Numbered from the stretch's first letter, positions 1 to 8,223 are shown. The stretch is 64,000 bases of DNA from Oscillospiraceae bacterium (GCA_017406005.1 JAFQZI010000151.1:30587-94586); one strand, 5' to 3'. The notes: generated by a model not told the origin, from the letters alone. Made by a program: numbers and translations.

Positions 1-1
1 C

Positions 2-103
2 TTTGCAGAGGCGGAAGAATTTACTAAGCGTCGGTATGCCAAGTATAAACACCTGGCCGGCCAGGACTTTCCGGAAGGCCGCGCACAGGAGAGAATCATC
101 TGA
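2..103 (+). CDS. 3' end of an unidentified protein (partial)
   Basis: An open frame runs in from the left edge and ends at TGA 101-103. It gives 33 residues rich in Lys, Arg and Glu, ending in QERII. A long hairpin follows about 50 bases later and would serve as its terminator. The fragment is too short to assign to a family; a charged, probably helical C-terminus is all that can be said. Confidence 0.55.
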   Translation, partial: FAEAEEFTKRRYAKYKHLAGQDFPEGRAQERII

Positions 104-150
104 CTGCATTTGATTCGGTTTTCAGCATAAGAAAATTGTAAAAGCAATTC

Positions 151-191
151 GAAAAGGCAAATCTTATGATTTTCATAGGACTTGCCTTTTC
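151..191 (+). terminator. Hairpin terminator after the partial gene
   Basis: GAAAAGGCAA (151-160) pairs with TTGCCTTTTC (182-191). The stem continues inward with one mismatch and a G-T pair to a TTT loop, about 19 positions in all. The 3' arm ends in TTTT, as in a rho-independent terminator. Confidence 0.55.
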
Positions 192-300
192 ATGGGACAT
201 GATGTGTCTCATCCGCAAAACAGAGTATTTGCTCACTTTGTGTCCTGTTCTGAAACGAAAAACAGCAGTATGCTTTCGCCGGAAAGGAGGTCATCGGACT

Positions 301-810
301 ATGGATATTGTGAAAATCGGAAAATTCCTTCAGGAACTTCGAAAAGAAAAAGGTCTCACACAGGAACAGCTTGCGGAGAAAATGAATGTCGCACGCAGAA
401 CGGTTTCACGCTGGGAGACGGGAAGTAACATGCCGGATCTGGATATTCTGATTGAGCTTGCGGATTATTACGAAGTTGACCTCCGTGAAATCTTATCCGG
501 AGAAAGGAAAAGTGAGCATATGAACAAAGAATTAAAAGAAACCGTATTACAGGTTGCAGATTACAGCAACGAGGAGAAAGCCAGGCTGATGCGCAGAATA
601 CACTGGCTATTTATTGCCGGTCTGATCGGGTTTGTCGCATTCATGGTAATTACAGCTCTGGGGCTGGATACTACCGAGCCTTATGAAAGTATAGGCAGCT
701 TTGGTATCGGCATTGCATTCGGAATGCTTATTATCGGCGTAATCTTCACAAGCAGATATGCACCCAGAATCAGGGAATTCAAGCTGAGGTTACTTGGAAA
801 ATTGAAATAG
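301..810 (+). CDS. XRE-family HTH regulator with membrane tail
   Basis: 169 residues. Residues 1-65 form a Cro/C1-type helix-turn-helix (LTQEQLAEKMNVARRTVSRWE), so it should bind DNA. A charged linker follows, then two hydrophobic segments at about 102-121 and 132-150 and a basic tail, so the protein is probably tethered to the membrane. The start at 301 is chosen because GGAAAGGAGG lies at 281-290; a longer frame from 166 has no such site and would run through the upstream hairpin. The family is common in Firmicutes and its members often control a neighbouring gene. The ligand and targets are not visible. Confidence 0.85.
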   Translation: MDIVKIGKFLQELRKEKGLTQEQLAEKMNVARRTVSRWETGSNMPDLDILIELADYYEVDLREILSGERKSEHMNKELKETVLQVADYSNEEKARLMRRIHWLFIAGLIGFVAFMVITALGLDTTEPYESIGSFGIGIAFGMLIIGVIFTSRYAPRIREFKLRLLGKLK

Positions 811-920
811 AACCGTTCACGAACAGCAGAGAACTAAAATGATTATATGCAGAGGCATTAAAATGCCTTCGTTATTGCAGTCAACAGATATCACAAGGGC
901 ACTGCCTACCGGAGATTAAG

Positions 921-2003
921 ATGGATGATCTGACTATCAGAAGGGCGAATGACGAGGAGATTCCGCAGATTATCACCATACAGACGGAAATCTTCTCCGG
1001 AGAACAGAATATTCCTGCAGAAATAATCGACTCGTTCCTGTCGAACCGGCCAATCTGCTGGGTTGCAGAGCAGAAGGGCACCATCATCGGCTCTATTGCT
1101 TCCTGGGAGGAAAATGATGGGATCCACCTTGGAAGATTCGTCGTTCTTCCTCAATTCCGTGGGCAGAAGATCGGAACAAAGCTGCTGAACCATGCGGTCC
1201 TTGAACTCTTTAACAGTAAGATTGAAATTATCTATATGGAGGCCCGGGACAGCACTGCAAGAATGGTCCGCGCTCTCGGAGGCAGGGATACGGGGAAACC
1301 ATTCAACTTCTATCTCGGAAATGTCACTCCTATGGTGCTGGAGAAAAAAGCTTTCATGCGTGACGGGAACAGGAAGGAGGGTTTTGCCGTTGACAAATCA
1401 AAAAAATTCTGCTCTCGTGATCCGGGCCGGGCGGTGAAGAATATGGAAACGTTTTATACGAGTGAGAGAAGCGAATGGCGGAAATATCTTGCGGACCGTT
1501 TTGAAACATCAAATGAAATCTGGTTCGTGTTCCCGACGAAAGCATCCGGAGAGAAAGGCCTTTCCTATAACGATGCTGTAGAAGAAGCTCTTTGCTTCGG
1601 TTGGATCGACGGCCGGGCGGGAACATTGGACGAAATGCATCAGATCCGGCGGTTTACGCCGCGGAGAAAAGGCAGCGGATATTCTCAGCCGAATATCGAA
1701 CGTCTGATCTGGCTGGATGAACGCGGCCTGATCCACCCGAAGGTCAGGGAAACCGTTCTTCCTGTCATTCATGCTCCGTTTGAATTTCCGGAGGATATCA
1801 TAGAGATTCTCCAACAGGATAAAACTGTGTGGAAGAACTATACAGGCTTTTCGGAGCCCTACAAGCGTATCCGGATCGCCTATATTGAAGCTGCAAGAAA
1901 ACGCCCGGATGAATTTCAGAAGCGGATACACAGTTTTGTTGAGAAAACCCGCCGGAACAAACTGATCAAAGGATACGGCGGGATCGACAAGTATTATCAA
2001 TAA
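921..2003 (+). CDS. GNAT acetyltransferase fused to a YdeI/OmpD-like domain
   Basis: 360 residues in two parts. Residues 1 to about 145 are a GNAT N-acetyltransferase; LGRFVVLPQFRGQKIGTKLL is the acetyl-CoA-binding motif A. From about 173 (METFYTSERSEWRKYLADRF) to the end is a YdeI/OmpD-associated domain with its hallmark AVEEALCFGWIDG and RFTPRRKGS motifs. The two families are normally separate proteins. Here one frame joins them through a basic linker without a stop. The start is set by GGAG at 911-914. The substrate of the GNAT part is unknown, and the YdeI family has been linked to peptide resistance and envelope stress. An internal start at residue 173 could also yield the YdeI part alone. 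Confidence 0.85.
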   Translation: MDDLTIRRANDEEIPQIITIQTEIFSGEQNIPAEIIDSFLSNRPICWVAEQKGTIIGSIASWEENDGIHLGRFVVLPQFRGQKIGTKLLNHAVLELFNSKIEIIYMEARDSTARMVRALGGRDTGKPFNFYLGNVTPMVLEKKAFMRDGNRKEGFAVDKSKKFCSRDPGRAVKNMETFYTSERSEWRKYLADRFETSNEIWFVFPTKASGEKGLSYNDAVEEALCFGWIDGRAGTLDEMHQIRRFTPRRKGSGYSQPNIERLIWLDERGLIHPKVRETVLPVIHAPFEFPEDIIEILQQDKTVWKNYTGFSEPYKRIRIAYIEAARKRPDEFQKRIHSFVEKTRRNKLIKGYGGIDKYYQ

Positions 2004-2024
2004 CACAAAAACCTTAAGACAAGA

Positions 2025-2073
2025 GAAAAGCGCCTGACTACCAATTGTATTTTTCGGCAGTCAGGGCTTTTTT
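2025..2073 (+). terminator. Rho-independent terminator after the GNAT-YdeI gene
   Basis: AAAAGCGCCTGACT pairs with AGTCAGGGCTTTTTT across a loop of about 19 bases, with a two-base mismatch in the stem. It ends in a run of six to seven T on the plus strand. Confidence 0.7.
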
Positions 2074-2147
2074 CATCGCTTATCATTTTTATCGATCCGG
2101 ACAACAGGAGTGCCCGCCGACAGAACCCATCAAAAGAAAACTGCAGT

Positions 2148-3038
2148 TTAATCCAGCACCGGGACGATTCCGCTGGAGTTCCCTTCTCCATAAGTTACAA
2201 AGATAAAATCCAGAAACCTTTGAACCGCCGCATTCGGTTCCGGGCGGTAGAATATGCCGTACGGCAGCAGAAATTCTTTTTCAAAGGGGATCGTAACAGC
2301 ATTGATCAGGATATCCTTCCAGCAGAGCGGGACAAGAAGCACATCCTTGCGGAAACCGGATTCCCACAAAGGATTCACTTCCGGCCCATTGTGGCAGATT
2401 ATCGTGATCCCTGCCTGTTTCAGATATCTGATGATATCCAGAATCTCTTCGCTGCTTCCTTCATTGATAGTAAGCACTGTTTCGTCCTTCAGGTCCTCGC
2501 ATGTGATGACCTTCTTCCCTGCCAACGGATGATTGTTCGCCACTGCAAAAGCAAACGGCACTTTGCAGATTTCATAGAATTCCCAATTTTTCACCCAGTC
2601 AACATTCCCGTGTACGCTCTCAATCAGATCCGTCCGTTCCGGGATCCTGTGCCAGGCATCAATATTCAGCATCTGGATCTCACAATTCGTCTCATTTGCG
2701 GAAAACAGAACCCAGAGGTCGTAAAGAAGGCGGCATTTTTCCATAATGGAAGTCCCGATATAAATCGTCCGGTCTGCGGAACCTGCCAGCTGAATGTCCC
2801 TGTGGATTTCATCATTCAGCTGATTTAACGTTTTGCCCTTCTGGAGAAGATACTCTCCTTCCGGCGTCAGCGTCACACCTTTTTTCCTTCGTATAAACAG
2901 TGTAACATTCAGCTCCGCTTCCAAGGTCTGAATCTGCTGAAGGACAGCACTGGGGGTTATATAAAGCAAAGCTGCCGCTTTGTTAAAGCTCCCAGTTTCA
3001 CAGACTGCCAGAAAAGTTTTGAGATGCGGCCGCAGCAT
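2148..3038 (-). CDS. LysR-family transcriptional regulator
   Basis: 296 residues, the usual LysR length. An N-terminal winged HTH (residues 1-60, FLAVCETGSFNKAAALLYITPSAVLQQIQTLE) is followed by a periplasmic-binding-like effector domain from about 90. The start is preceded by GAGGTGA at a good distance. It is transcribed away from the Tat flavoprotein gene, with 125 bases between the two starts. That is the classic layout for a LysR protein controlling its divergent neighbour, so it probably regulates that reductase and itself. The effector cannot be told; it may be the substrate of the reductase. Confidence 0.9.
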   Translation of the reverse strand: MLRPHLKTFLAVCETGSFNKAAALLYITPSAVLQQIQTLEAELNVTLFIRRKKGVTLTPEGEYLLQKGKTLNQLNDEIHRDIQLAGSADRTIYIGTSIMEKCRLLYDLWVLFSANETNCEIQMLNIDAWHRIPERTDLIESVHGNVDWVKNWEFYEICKVPFAFAVANNHPLAGKKVITCEDLKDETVLTINEGSSEEILDIIRYLKQAGITIICHNGPEVNPLWESGFRKDVLLVPLCWKDILINAVTIPFEKEFLLPYGIFYRPEPNAAVQRFLDFIFVTYGEGNSSGIVPVLD

Positions 3039-3163
3039 AGGAAGTCACCTCACTCAGTATTAAGTAAAACTAAATATTATTATAAGATATCCGGTATATT
3101 TTTTCAACAGATTATTCGTTATACTATAGTTGTATAAAAATAATACTTACAGGAGGACTTATC
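3039..3163. promoter_or_regulatory. Divergent control region of LysR and flavoprotein genes
   Basis: An AT-rich 125-base gap holds both start regions. On the plus strand TATACT (3120-3125) is a good -10 box but has no matching -35, as expected for an activator-dependent promoter. AGGAGG at 3151-3156 serves the flavoprotein start. A LysR site must lie here, but I cannot fix its position. Confidence 0.5.
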
Positions 3164-4855
3164 ATGGCAAAAATGATTTCCCGTAGAGAATTCCTGAAAG
3201 GCACCGCAGCAGGCACTGCTGCGATGACCGCCGCCGGCGTGCTGAGCGGGCTTGGCCTTACCGCATTTGCAGATGATGCAAAAGAGGAAAAGCTCGAGAG
3301 CAAATACTGCAACGGCTATGACAACGCTGCAGGCATCGGCATTGTGTCAGAACCTGATGTAACGGAAGACGCAGACGTTGTGGTTGTCGGTTCCGGTATC
3401 GCCGGATTCGTGGCTTCCATGATCACCAAGGAGCAGGGCCCGGATCTGAAAGTCGTCCTGCTTGAAAAGAACGGTTACTGGGGCGGCTCCACGCTGCTTG
3501 CCGAGTGCAACGGCCCCGCCACCCTCAAGACCCCGGAAGAGGCACGTGCCATCGCCGCTTCCCACATCAAGAGCACCAACTATATCGCTCACCCCATGCT
3601 GTGGTACGAACAGGCAATCGATGCCGGCTACAACTCCGCATGGCTCTTCGGCAAACACAGAGTCGGCTACTACCAGAATATGGGCCCGGCCTTCTACGAA
3701 GGCGGCAACGGCACCAGCGCCATCAACAAGTATCTGGCTCCCGATGCGGAAGCTCTCGGCATTGACATGCGCAAAAATGCACGTGCAAAGGCTCTGGTCA
3801 TGAAAGATGAATACACCTGCGCCGGCGTACAGTACATCAACAAAGACAAGCAGATCGTACAGATCAATGCAAAAGCAGTGATTCTCTGCACAGGCGGCAT
3901 GTCCACCAACAAGGCTCTCCTTTCCTACTACACCTCCCAGGATCTCGAGAAGACCATTGGCTGGGGTGTCGGACAGGATGGTGACGGCCATCTGATGGTT
4001 GAGCAGTCCGCTCACGGCCGTGCCAACCACCTGACGGTCTCCTCCATGTTTAACAACGTGGAAGGCTTTGCCTACGATTCTCCTCTCGGCGTTGCCTTAA
4101 CGATGCAGTATTCCGACCTCTTTGTCAATGAAGACGGTATCCGATTCGCCGATGAATCCCAGGGCGACAATCTCGGCTCCTCGGAAGGCGGCAAACTGAT
4201 CGAGACAGAAGGCTATGTCTGGTCGCTTGTAGACCAGTCCATGATCGACAAGTATGAGCACGGCGGATGCACCCGTCACTACTCCGGATTCGCCGATGCC
4301 TGCGTCGGCGCAGAGCTGGAGCTCCGTCCTGAGCTTGAACAGATCCTGGCGGACGAGAAGTTCTCCGAAGTTGTCTTCCAGGCAGATACGATCGAAGAGC
4401 TGGCTGAAAAGATCGGCGTTGATCCTGCTACCCTTGCTGAGACCGTTGCCAACTACAACCACTATTGCGAAACAGGCGTGGATGAAGAATGGGGCAAGCC
4501 TGCCCAGTATCTGTGGGCCTGCGACAAGGCACCGTTCTACGCCATGCGCGTATCCTCCGGTATGCTGAACACCAATGGCGGCATCCGCATCAACCGGAAT
4601 GCCCAGGTCGTCGATTCCCGCTTCCGTCCCATCATCGGCCTCTATGCAGCAGGCGTCTGCACCTCCGGCTGGGACAACGAGCTCTACGGCGGCGGCTCCT
4701 GCCAGACCGTCGGCATGTGGGCCGGTTCCAAGTCTGCACGTCACGCACTGGAGACCCTCTTCGGCATCCAAGTCGCTGAAGACTGGTACGGCGAGCTGCT
4801 CAACAATGAAGTAGACGCAGCCCCCAGCGCAGCCAACATGAACAACAAAGGCTGA
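3164..4855 (+). CDS. Tat-exported FAD-dependent reductase (fumarate-reductase flavoprotein family)
   Basis: 563 residues. A twin-arginine signal (SRREFLKG at residues 6-13) and a hydrophobic stretch ending in AFA send the folded protein across the membrane. The FAD-binding motif VVVGSGIAGF is at about 74-82 and the FAD-contacting C-terminal motif IIGLYAAGVCTSGWD is near the end. This places it with fumarate reductase/urocanate reductase-type flavoproteins that reduce an alkene acceptor outside the cell in anaerobic respiration. Many relatives carry a covalent FMN-binding domain; none is visible here, so electrons must come from another protein or flavin. The acceptor is unknown. AGGAGG at 3151-3156 fixes the start. 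Likely controlled by the divergent LysR gene. Confidence 0.88.
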   Translation: MAKMISRREFLKGTAAGTAAMTAAGVLSGLGLTAFADDAKEEKLESKYCNGYDNAAGIGIVSEPDVTEDADVVVVGSGIAGFVASMITKEQGPDLKVVLLEKNGYWGGSTLLAECNGPATLKTPEEARAIAASHIKSTNYIAHPMLWYEQAIDAGYNSAWLFGKHRVGYYQNMGPAFYEGGNGTSAINKYLAPDAEALGIDMRKNARAKALVMKDEYTCAGVQYINKDKQIVQINAKAVILCTGGMSTNKALLSYYTSQDLEKTIGWGVGQDGDGHLMVEQSAHGRANHLTVSSMFNNVEGFAYDSPLGVALTMQYSDLFVNEDGIRFADESQGDNLGSSEGGKLIETEGYVWSLVDQSMIDKYEHGGCTRHYSGFADACVGAELELRPELEQILADEKFSEVVFQADTIEELAEKIGVDPATLAETVANYNHYCETGVDEEWGKPAQYLWACDKAPFYAMRVSSGMLNTNGGIRINRNAQVVDSRFRPIIGLYAAGVCTSGWDNELYGGGSCQTVGMWAGSKSARHALETLFGIQVAEDWYGELLNNEVDAAPSAANMNNKG

Positions 4856-4876
4856 TATAAGCTATTAAAACAGCAG

Positions 4877-4903
4877 CGGAGCGGTGAAAACCGCTCCGTT
4901 TTT
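4877..4903. terminator. Terminator between flavoprotein and MOSC genes
   Basis: CGGAGCGGT-GAAA-ACCGCTCCG followed by TTTTT on the plus strand ends the flavoprotein transcript. The tail overlaps the region just after the convergent MOSC stop codon, and the stem could serve both directions. Confidence 0.8.
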
Positions 4904-5351
4904 ATTCTTTGATGACGGTAACCGTATCCCCGGCTTTGGCGTCTCCTTCTTCCAGAACAATGACGAAAATTCCTTCACGCGGCATAACACAGTCTCCGGC
5001 CTGTTGACGGATCGCGCAGTCAGCATGGCATTCCTTGCCGATCTGTGTAACCTCGCACAGCGCACTGCCAACCTTCAGCTTTGTGCCGATGGGGAACTTG
5101 TAAAGTATGATCCCTTCGCACAGGATATTTTCTGCAAATGCACCGGGAAAAAGCGGGATGCTGATCTTCTCCTGCAGTTTATCTACGCTCTCCTGCCCGA
5201 GCAGGCTGACCTGTCTATGCCAATTCCCGGCATGGGCGTCTCCGTCGATGCCATACTCTGGACGCAGATGAACACTATCGACCGGATGTTTCTGCTGCCC
5301 TTTTTTCTCGCTGATGCAGACAGCTTTGATGATGGCGGTTTGATTGTCCAA
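4902..5351 (-). CDS. MOSC domain protein
   Basis: 149 residues covering a single MOSC domain (HPVDSVHLRPEYGIDGDAHAG, PGAFAENILCEGI and IGKECHADCAI motifs). MOSC domains occur in molybdenum-cofactor sulfurases and in small stand-alone proteins thought to carry or transfer sulfur through a conserved Cys; here the Cys-rich ECHADC stretch holds the candidate residue. Its promoter carries the same palindrome found before the cysteine/methionine genes at 8.1 and 9.4 kb, which supports a sulfur role. The exact acceptor is unknown. Confidence 0.85.
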   Translation of the reverse strand: MDNQTAIIKAVCISEKKGQQKHPVDSVHLRPEYGIDGDAHAGNWHRQVSLLGQESVDKLQEKISIPLFPGAFAENILCEGIILYKFPIGTKLKVGSALCEVTQIGKECHADCAIRQQAGDCVMPREGIFVIVLEEGDAKAGDTVTVIKE

Positions 5352-5378
5352 AAAAACACCCCCATTATGCTAAACATA

Positions 5379-5427
5379 AACACATCAATCTAATATGTTT
5401 TATATAGCATAACAGGGGTTTTGTCAA
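5379..5427 (-). promoter_or_regulatory. MOSC promoter with palindromic operator
   Basis: On the minus strand TTGACA (5422-5427), 17 bases, TATAAA (5399-5404) form a consensus promoter. Starting at the end of the -10 box lies the palindrome AACACA-N9-TATGTT (5379-5399, plus-strand reading), five of six positions symmetric. It matches the form AAC-n-TA-N9-TA-n-GTT seen before metY and between the AGCS and nitrilase genes. Its position over the transcription start suggests a repressor site. Confidence 0.7.
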
Positions 5428-5441
5428 TGTGTTTTCAATAA

Positions 5442-6530
5442 TCAGGATGTAAACTCTCCAGCACTGTCAATCGTGCCACCGCCGAGAACAAGATCACCGT
5501 CATAGAGTACAACTGCCTGACCGGGAGTAACAGCCCGCTGCGGCTGATCAAAAACAACCCTTACACGGGAATCTTCAAGCGGCTGAACAGTCGCAGGTTT
5601 TTCTGCCTGGCGGTAACGCGTCCTCGCCATAGCCCGGATCGATACATCCGGTCTCGGAACAGAGAGCCAGTTGAAATCCGAAGCGATCAGTTCGTGGCTG
5701 TAAAGAGCATTCTCCGGACCGACCGTTAAAGTATTGCGGGCCATATCCTTGGCTACGACATAAAGAGGCTGCTCCGCTGCAATGCCAAGCCCCCGGCGCT
5801 GGCCAATGGTATAGCGGATTGCACCGCGGTGCTGTCCGACCGCATGGCCCTCCAGATCAAGGATCTCCCCGTCCGGATAAGAATGCCCGGTCCAATGCTC
5901 CAGAAAAGCACCATAGTCACCGTCTGGAATAAAACATATATCCTGGCTTTCGTGTTTCCTCGCATTGACGAGACCGGCCTTTTCTGCAAGAATCCGGACG
6001 TCTTCTTTGCGGTAATCACCGAGGGGAAGCGTCAGACGGGAGAGCTGCTCCTGCGTAAGCATGTACAGAACATAGCTTTGATCTTTGCTGCTGTCTAACG
6101 CTTTACGCAGCTGCCAGCGGCCGCTTTTTTCATTTCTGGTGATCCGAGCATAGTGGCCGGTGACAAGAGTATCGCAGCCTTCCTGGCTTGCAAAATCCAT
6201 GAGCGCTTCAAATTTCATATAGCGGTTGCAAGCTATACATGGATTCGGTGTCCGCCCATTTTCATACTCCTGTATAAAATCCTGAATAACAGCCTTTTCA
6301 AAAAGCCTGGAATAGCATTGAGACTCAAAGGGTATCCCCAGCTGACTGCATACGAATGCGGCATCTTCTTCATCCTCATCGCTGCAACAGCTTTTTTGAC
6401 AGACCGGCGCCATACCGGGATCCCGATAAAGCCGCATGGTTACTCCTGTACAATCATAATCCCTCTGCTTCATCAAGAGTGCGGCAACAGAACTGTCGAC
6501 CCCTCCGCTCATGGCAATCATAGCTCGCAT
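5442..6530 (-). CDS. mnmA: tRNA-specific 2-thiouridylase MnmA
   Basis: 362 residues. It makes the 2-thio group on U34 of tRNA-Lys, Glu and Gln, using sulfur relayed from cysteine. The N-terminal PP-loop (MSGGVDSSVAALL) binds ATP. The catalytic cysteines are in NPCIACNRYMKF (about residue 98) and ESQDICFIPDGDYG (about 195). The C-terminal barrel ends near residue 360. The start at 6530 has GAAGGAA about 9 bases upstream; a GTG three bases earlier is also open. It lies 21 bases after the AGCS transporter and appears to share its Cys-leader-controlled transcript, which would tie tRNA thiolation to cysteine supply. Confidence 0.95.
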   Translation of the reverse strand: MRAMIAMSGGVDSSVAALLMKQRDYDCTGVTMRLYRDPGMAPVCQKSCCSDEDEEDAAFVCSQLGIPFESQCYSRLFEKAVIQDFIQEYENGRTPNPCIACNRYMKFEALMDFASQEGCDTLVTGHYARITRNEKSGRWQLRKALDSSKDQSYVLYMLTQEQLSRLTLPLGDYRKEDVRILAEKAGLVNARKHESQDICFIPDGDYGAFLEHWTGHSYPDGEILDLEGHAVGQHRGAIRYTIGQRRGLGIAAEQPLYVVAKDMARNTLTVGPENALYSHELIASDFNWLSVPRPDVSIRAMARTRYRQAEKPATVQPLEDSRVRVVFDQPQRAVTPGQAVVLYDGDLVLGGGTIDSAGEFTS

Positions 6531-6551
6531 CACAGCTTGTTCCTTCGTGAG

Positions 6552-7934
6552 TTAAATTCTGCTTTTATCATATTCCCTGAAGAAATCTCTTGTATCCTTG
6601 ACCACCACGCTGCCGAAGAGGATCAGAGAGAACAGGTTCGGAATGGCCATAAGGCCGTTGCAGACATCCGCTGCATCCCAGAGGAGCTGTACGCTAATCA
6701 GCGCACCGGCGGAGGAGATGATCATGTGCAAGATACGATAAATCTTCACTTTATGTGCACCGAAAAGGAACGCAAATGCCGATTCGCCATAGGTATACCA
6801 GCCGAGAACTGTAGACAGGCAGAAAAGAATCAGGGAAATCACGATCACAATCTGTCCTAGTCCACCCAGGTTTTGCCGAAAGGCAGTGGCAGCCAGCACT
6901 GTACCATCCGTGACGCCGCTGTTCCAGACACCGCTGACCATTATGATAAGCGCTGTGAATGTGCAGATCACAAAGGTATCAAAAAAGACTTCGATAATGC
7001 CGTAAAGCGCCTGTTTGACCGGAACATCCACTTTAGCCGTGGCATGAACCATGGCTGAGGAACCGGTACCCGCTTCGTTGGAAAACACACCACGCTGAAC
7101 CCCTCGCCGGATTGCTACGGCCATTGTGGCCCCCGCCAGCCCTCCGATCACTGCATCGCCGGTAAAGGCTGACTTCACGATGAACCACAGTGCCTGCGGG
7201 ATCAGCGTGATGTTCATGATCAGGATTATCAGGCCAAATCCCAGATAGATGATTGCCATTATCGGTGTGAGGTACGTGGTAACATCGGCAATCTTTTTCA
7301 CACCTCCGAAAATGACCAGCCCATCAATGATAAGAATCAAAATTGCAATGACCCAGGGAATCACTATCGTATTTCCTATATATCCGCTGACGGCACTGCT
7401 GATGGTATTGACCTGCAGCGCACCGCAGGAGACGAAAGAAACAAAGACTGTAAATACAGCAAATGCACCGCCAAGGATCTTCGCAATGGTCTTCTGCTTC
7501 ATGCCTTGCGTCAGAATGTACATGACGCCGCCGCGGAAGTTGCCTTCCTCGTCCTGTACACGATAGTGCATAGCGAGAGCAATTTCTGCAAATTTGGTGG
7601 CCATACCCCCTATCGCTGCGATCCACATCCAGAAGATCGCTCCGGGCCCGCCAACAGCGATCGCGTAAGCCACGCCGACAATGTTCCCGTTGCCCACACA
7701 GGAGGAGAGCGCCGTGGCCAATGCTTTATAAGATCGGATTTGCCCAATCCCGTCATCGGATTTCTTTTCTACATTGAGTACAACTTCCCGGAAGGCTGTT
7801 CCGAATCGGGTAAACTGAATGCCGTGGAGGCGGATGGTAAAGTAGAGCCCTACGCCGAAGAATACGGCCAGCATGATGGGCCCAAACAGGAAAGTGCCTA
7901 AGTCTCCCAATACTTTTCCTATGATTGCTTCCAT
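6552..7934 (-). CDS. AGCS-family sodium:amino acid symporter
   Basis: 460 residues with about ten or eleven membrane segments. Family hallmarks are the N-terminal GPIMLAVFFGVGLYFTIR, SSCVGNGNIVGVA and RRGVQRGVFSNEAGTGSSAM. Characterised members import alanine or glycine with sodium. The gene sits behind a Cys/Met-rich leader peptide and terminator and ahead of mnmA, so a sulfur-containing or cysteine-related substrate is a reasonable inference but not shown by sequence. AAAGGAG before the ATG at 7934 fixes the start, just downstream of the U-tract of the attenuator. Confidence 0.9.
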   Translation of the reverse strand: MEAIIGKVLGDLGTFLFGPIMLAVFFGVGLYFTIRLHGIQFTRFGTAFREVVLNVEKKSDDGIGQIRSYKALATALSSCVGNGNIVGVAYAIAVGGPGAIFWMWIAAIGGMATKFAEIALAMHYRVQDEEGNFRGGVMYILTQGMKQKTIAKILGGAFAVFTVFVSFVSCGALQVNTISSAVSGYIGNTIVIPWVIAILILIIDGLVIFGGVKKIADVTTYLTPIMAIIYLGFGLIILIMNITLIPQALWFIVKSAFTGDAVIGGLAGATMAVAIRRGVQRGVFSNEAGTGSSAMVHATAKVDVPVKQALYGIIEVFFDTFVICTFTALIIMVSGVWNSGVTDGTVLAATAFRQNLGGLGQIVIVISLILFCLSTVLGWYTYGESAFAFLFGAHKVKIYRILHMIISSAGALISVQLLWDAADVCNGLMAIPNLFSLILFGSVVVKDTRDFFREYDKSRI

Positions 7935-7952
7935 TTTTCTTTACTCCTTTAC

Positions 7953-7988
7953 AAAAAATATCGGGGGACTCAAATACGAGTCCCCCGG
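7953..7988 (-). terminator. Attenuator terminator ahead of the AGCS gene
   Basis: On the minus strand CGGGGGACTC (7978-7987) pairs with GAGTCCCCCG (7962-7971) over a 6-base loop, followed by a T run (7953-7958). It stands between the leader peptide and the AGCS start, so it would stop transcription before the structural genes. A competing pairing exists: CCGGTTT at the end of the leader reading frame (plus 8014-8020) is complementary to AAACCGG at the base of the 5' arm (plus 7985-7991). Confidence 0.8.
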
Positions 7989-8009
7989 TTTGGCATCTCT
8001 GCCTATCCG

Positions 8010-8129
8010 CTATAAACCGGCAAAGACACTCGAAAGCATGGACTCGGAAAAACAGGCACAACGACACATGCACATATCCATGGACATGCGCATCATAGAG
8101 GAGTAGTTTTTCTCGAATACAGCTTTCAT
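8010..8129 (-). CDS. Cys/Met-rich leader peptide of the AGCS-mnmA operon
   Basis: A 39-residue frame. It starts with MKAVFEKNYSS, then has a dense block with M at 12, 13, 15, 17, 19, 21 and C at 20, 22, 24, 26 (MDMCMCRCAC), and ends AGL-stop. AAAGGGAG sits just upstream of the ATG at the right distance, and a consensus promoter lies 42 bases before the start. Twelve of 39 residues are Cys or Met. Such composition just ahead of a terminator is the mark of ribosome-mediated attenuation: scarce charged tRNA-Cys/Met stalls the ribosome and changes downstream folding. No function as a free peptide is implied. It is not homologous in sequence to the leader at 9474 but has the same design. Confidence 0.75.
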   Translation of the reverse strand: MKAVFEKNYSSMMRMSMDMCMCRCACFSESMLSSVFAGL

Positions 8130-8143
8130 TTTTCTCCCTTTTA

Positions 8144-8164
8144 AACCTATTGACTTAGTAGGTT
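8144..8164. promoter_or_regulatory. Palindromic operator shared by divergent sulfur promoters
   Basis: AACCTA-N9-TAGGTT, a perfect 6-bp inverted repeat. It covers the -35 box of the rightward nitrilase promoter and the start point of the leftward leader/AGCS promoter, so one bound protein could act on both. Same spacing and ends as the sites at 5379-5399 and 9432-9452. Confidence 0.6.
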
Positions 8165-8178
8165 ATTCCGTTTATACT
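8150..8178 (+). promoter_or_regulatory. Promoter of the nitrilase gene
   Basis: TTGACT (8150-8155), 17 bases, TATACT (8173-8178). It overlaps the opposing leader/AGCS promoter (minus -10 at 8171-8176), so the two transcription starts compete for the same DNA. Confidence 0.75.
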
Positions 8179-8199
8179 ATATTTACTTCTTCTTGTCAA
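8171..8199 (-). promoter_or_regulatory. Promoter of the leader/AGCS/mnmA operon
   Basis: On the minus strand TTGACA (8194-8199), 17 bases, TATAAA (8171-8176), a full consensus match. The operator at 8144-8164 lies immediately downstream, over the expected start point. Confidence 0.8.
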
Positions 8200-8223
8200 G
8201 AAAAAATTTTTGAGGAGATTTCT

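Noticed and set aside
166-300. Longer N-terminus for the XRE regulator from position 166
   Set aside because: The extension overlaps the upstream hairpin terminator and lacks a ribosome site, whereas GGAAAGGAGG precedes the ATG at 301 and the HTH domain starts there.
852-868. Small hairpin AGGCATT-AA-AATGCCT after the XRE gene as a terminator
   Set aside because: Short stem and no T run follow, so it does not qualify as a terminator on its own.
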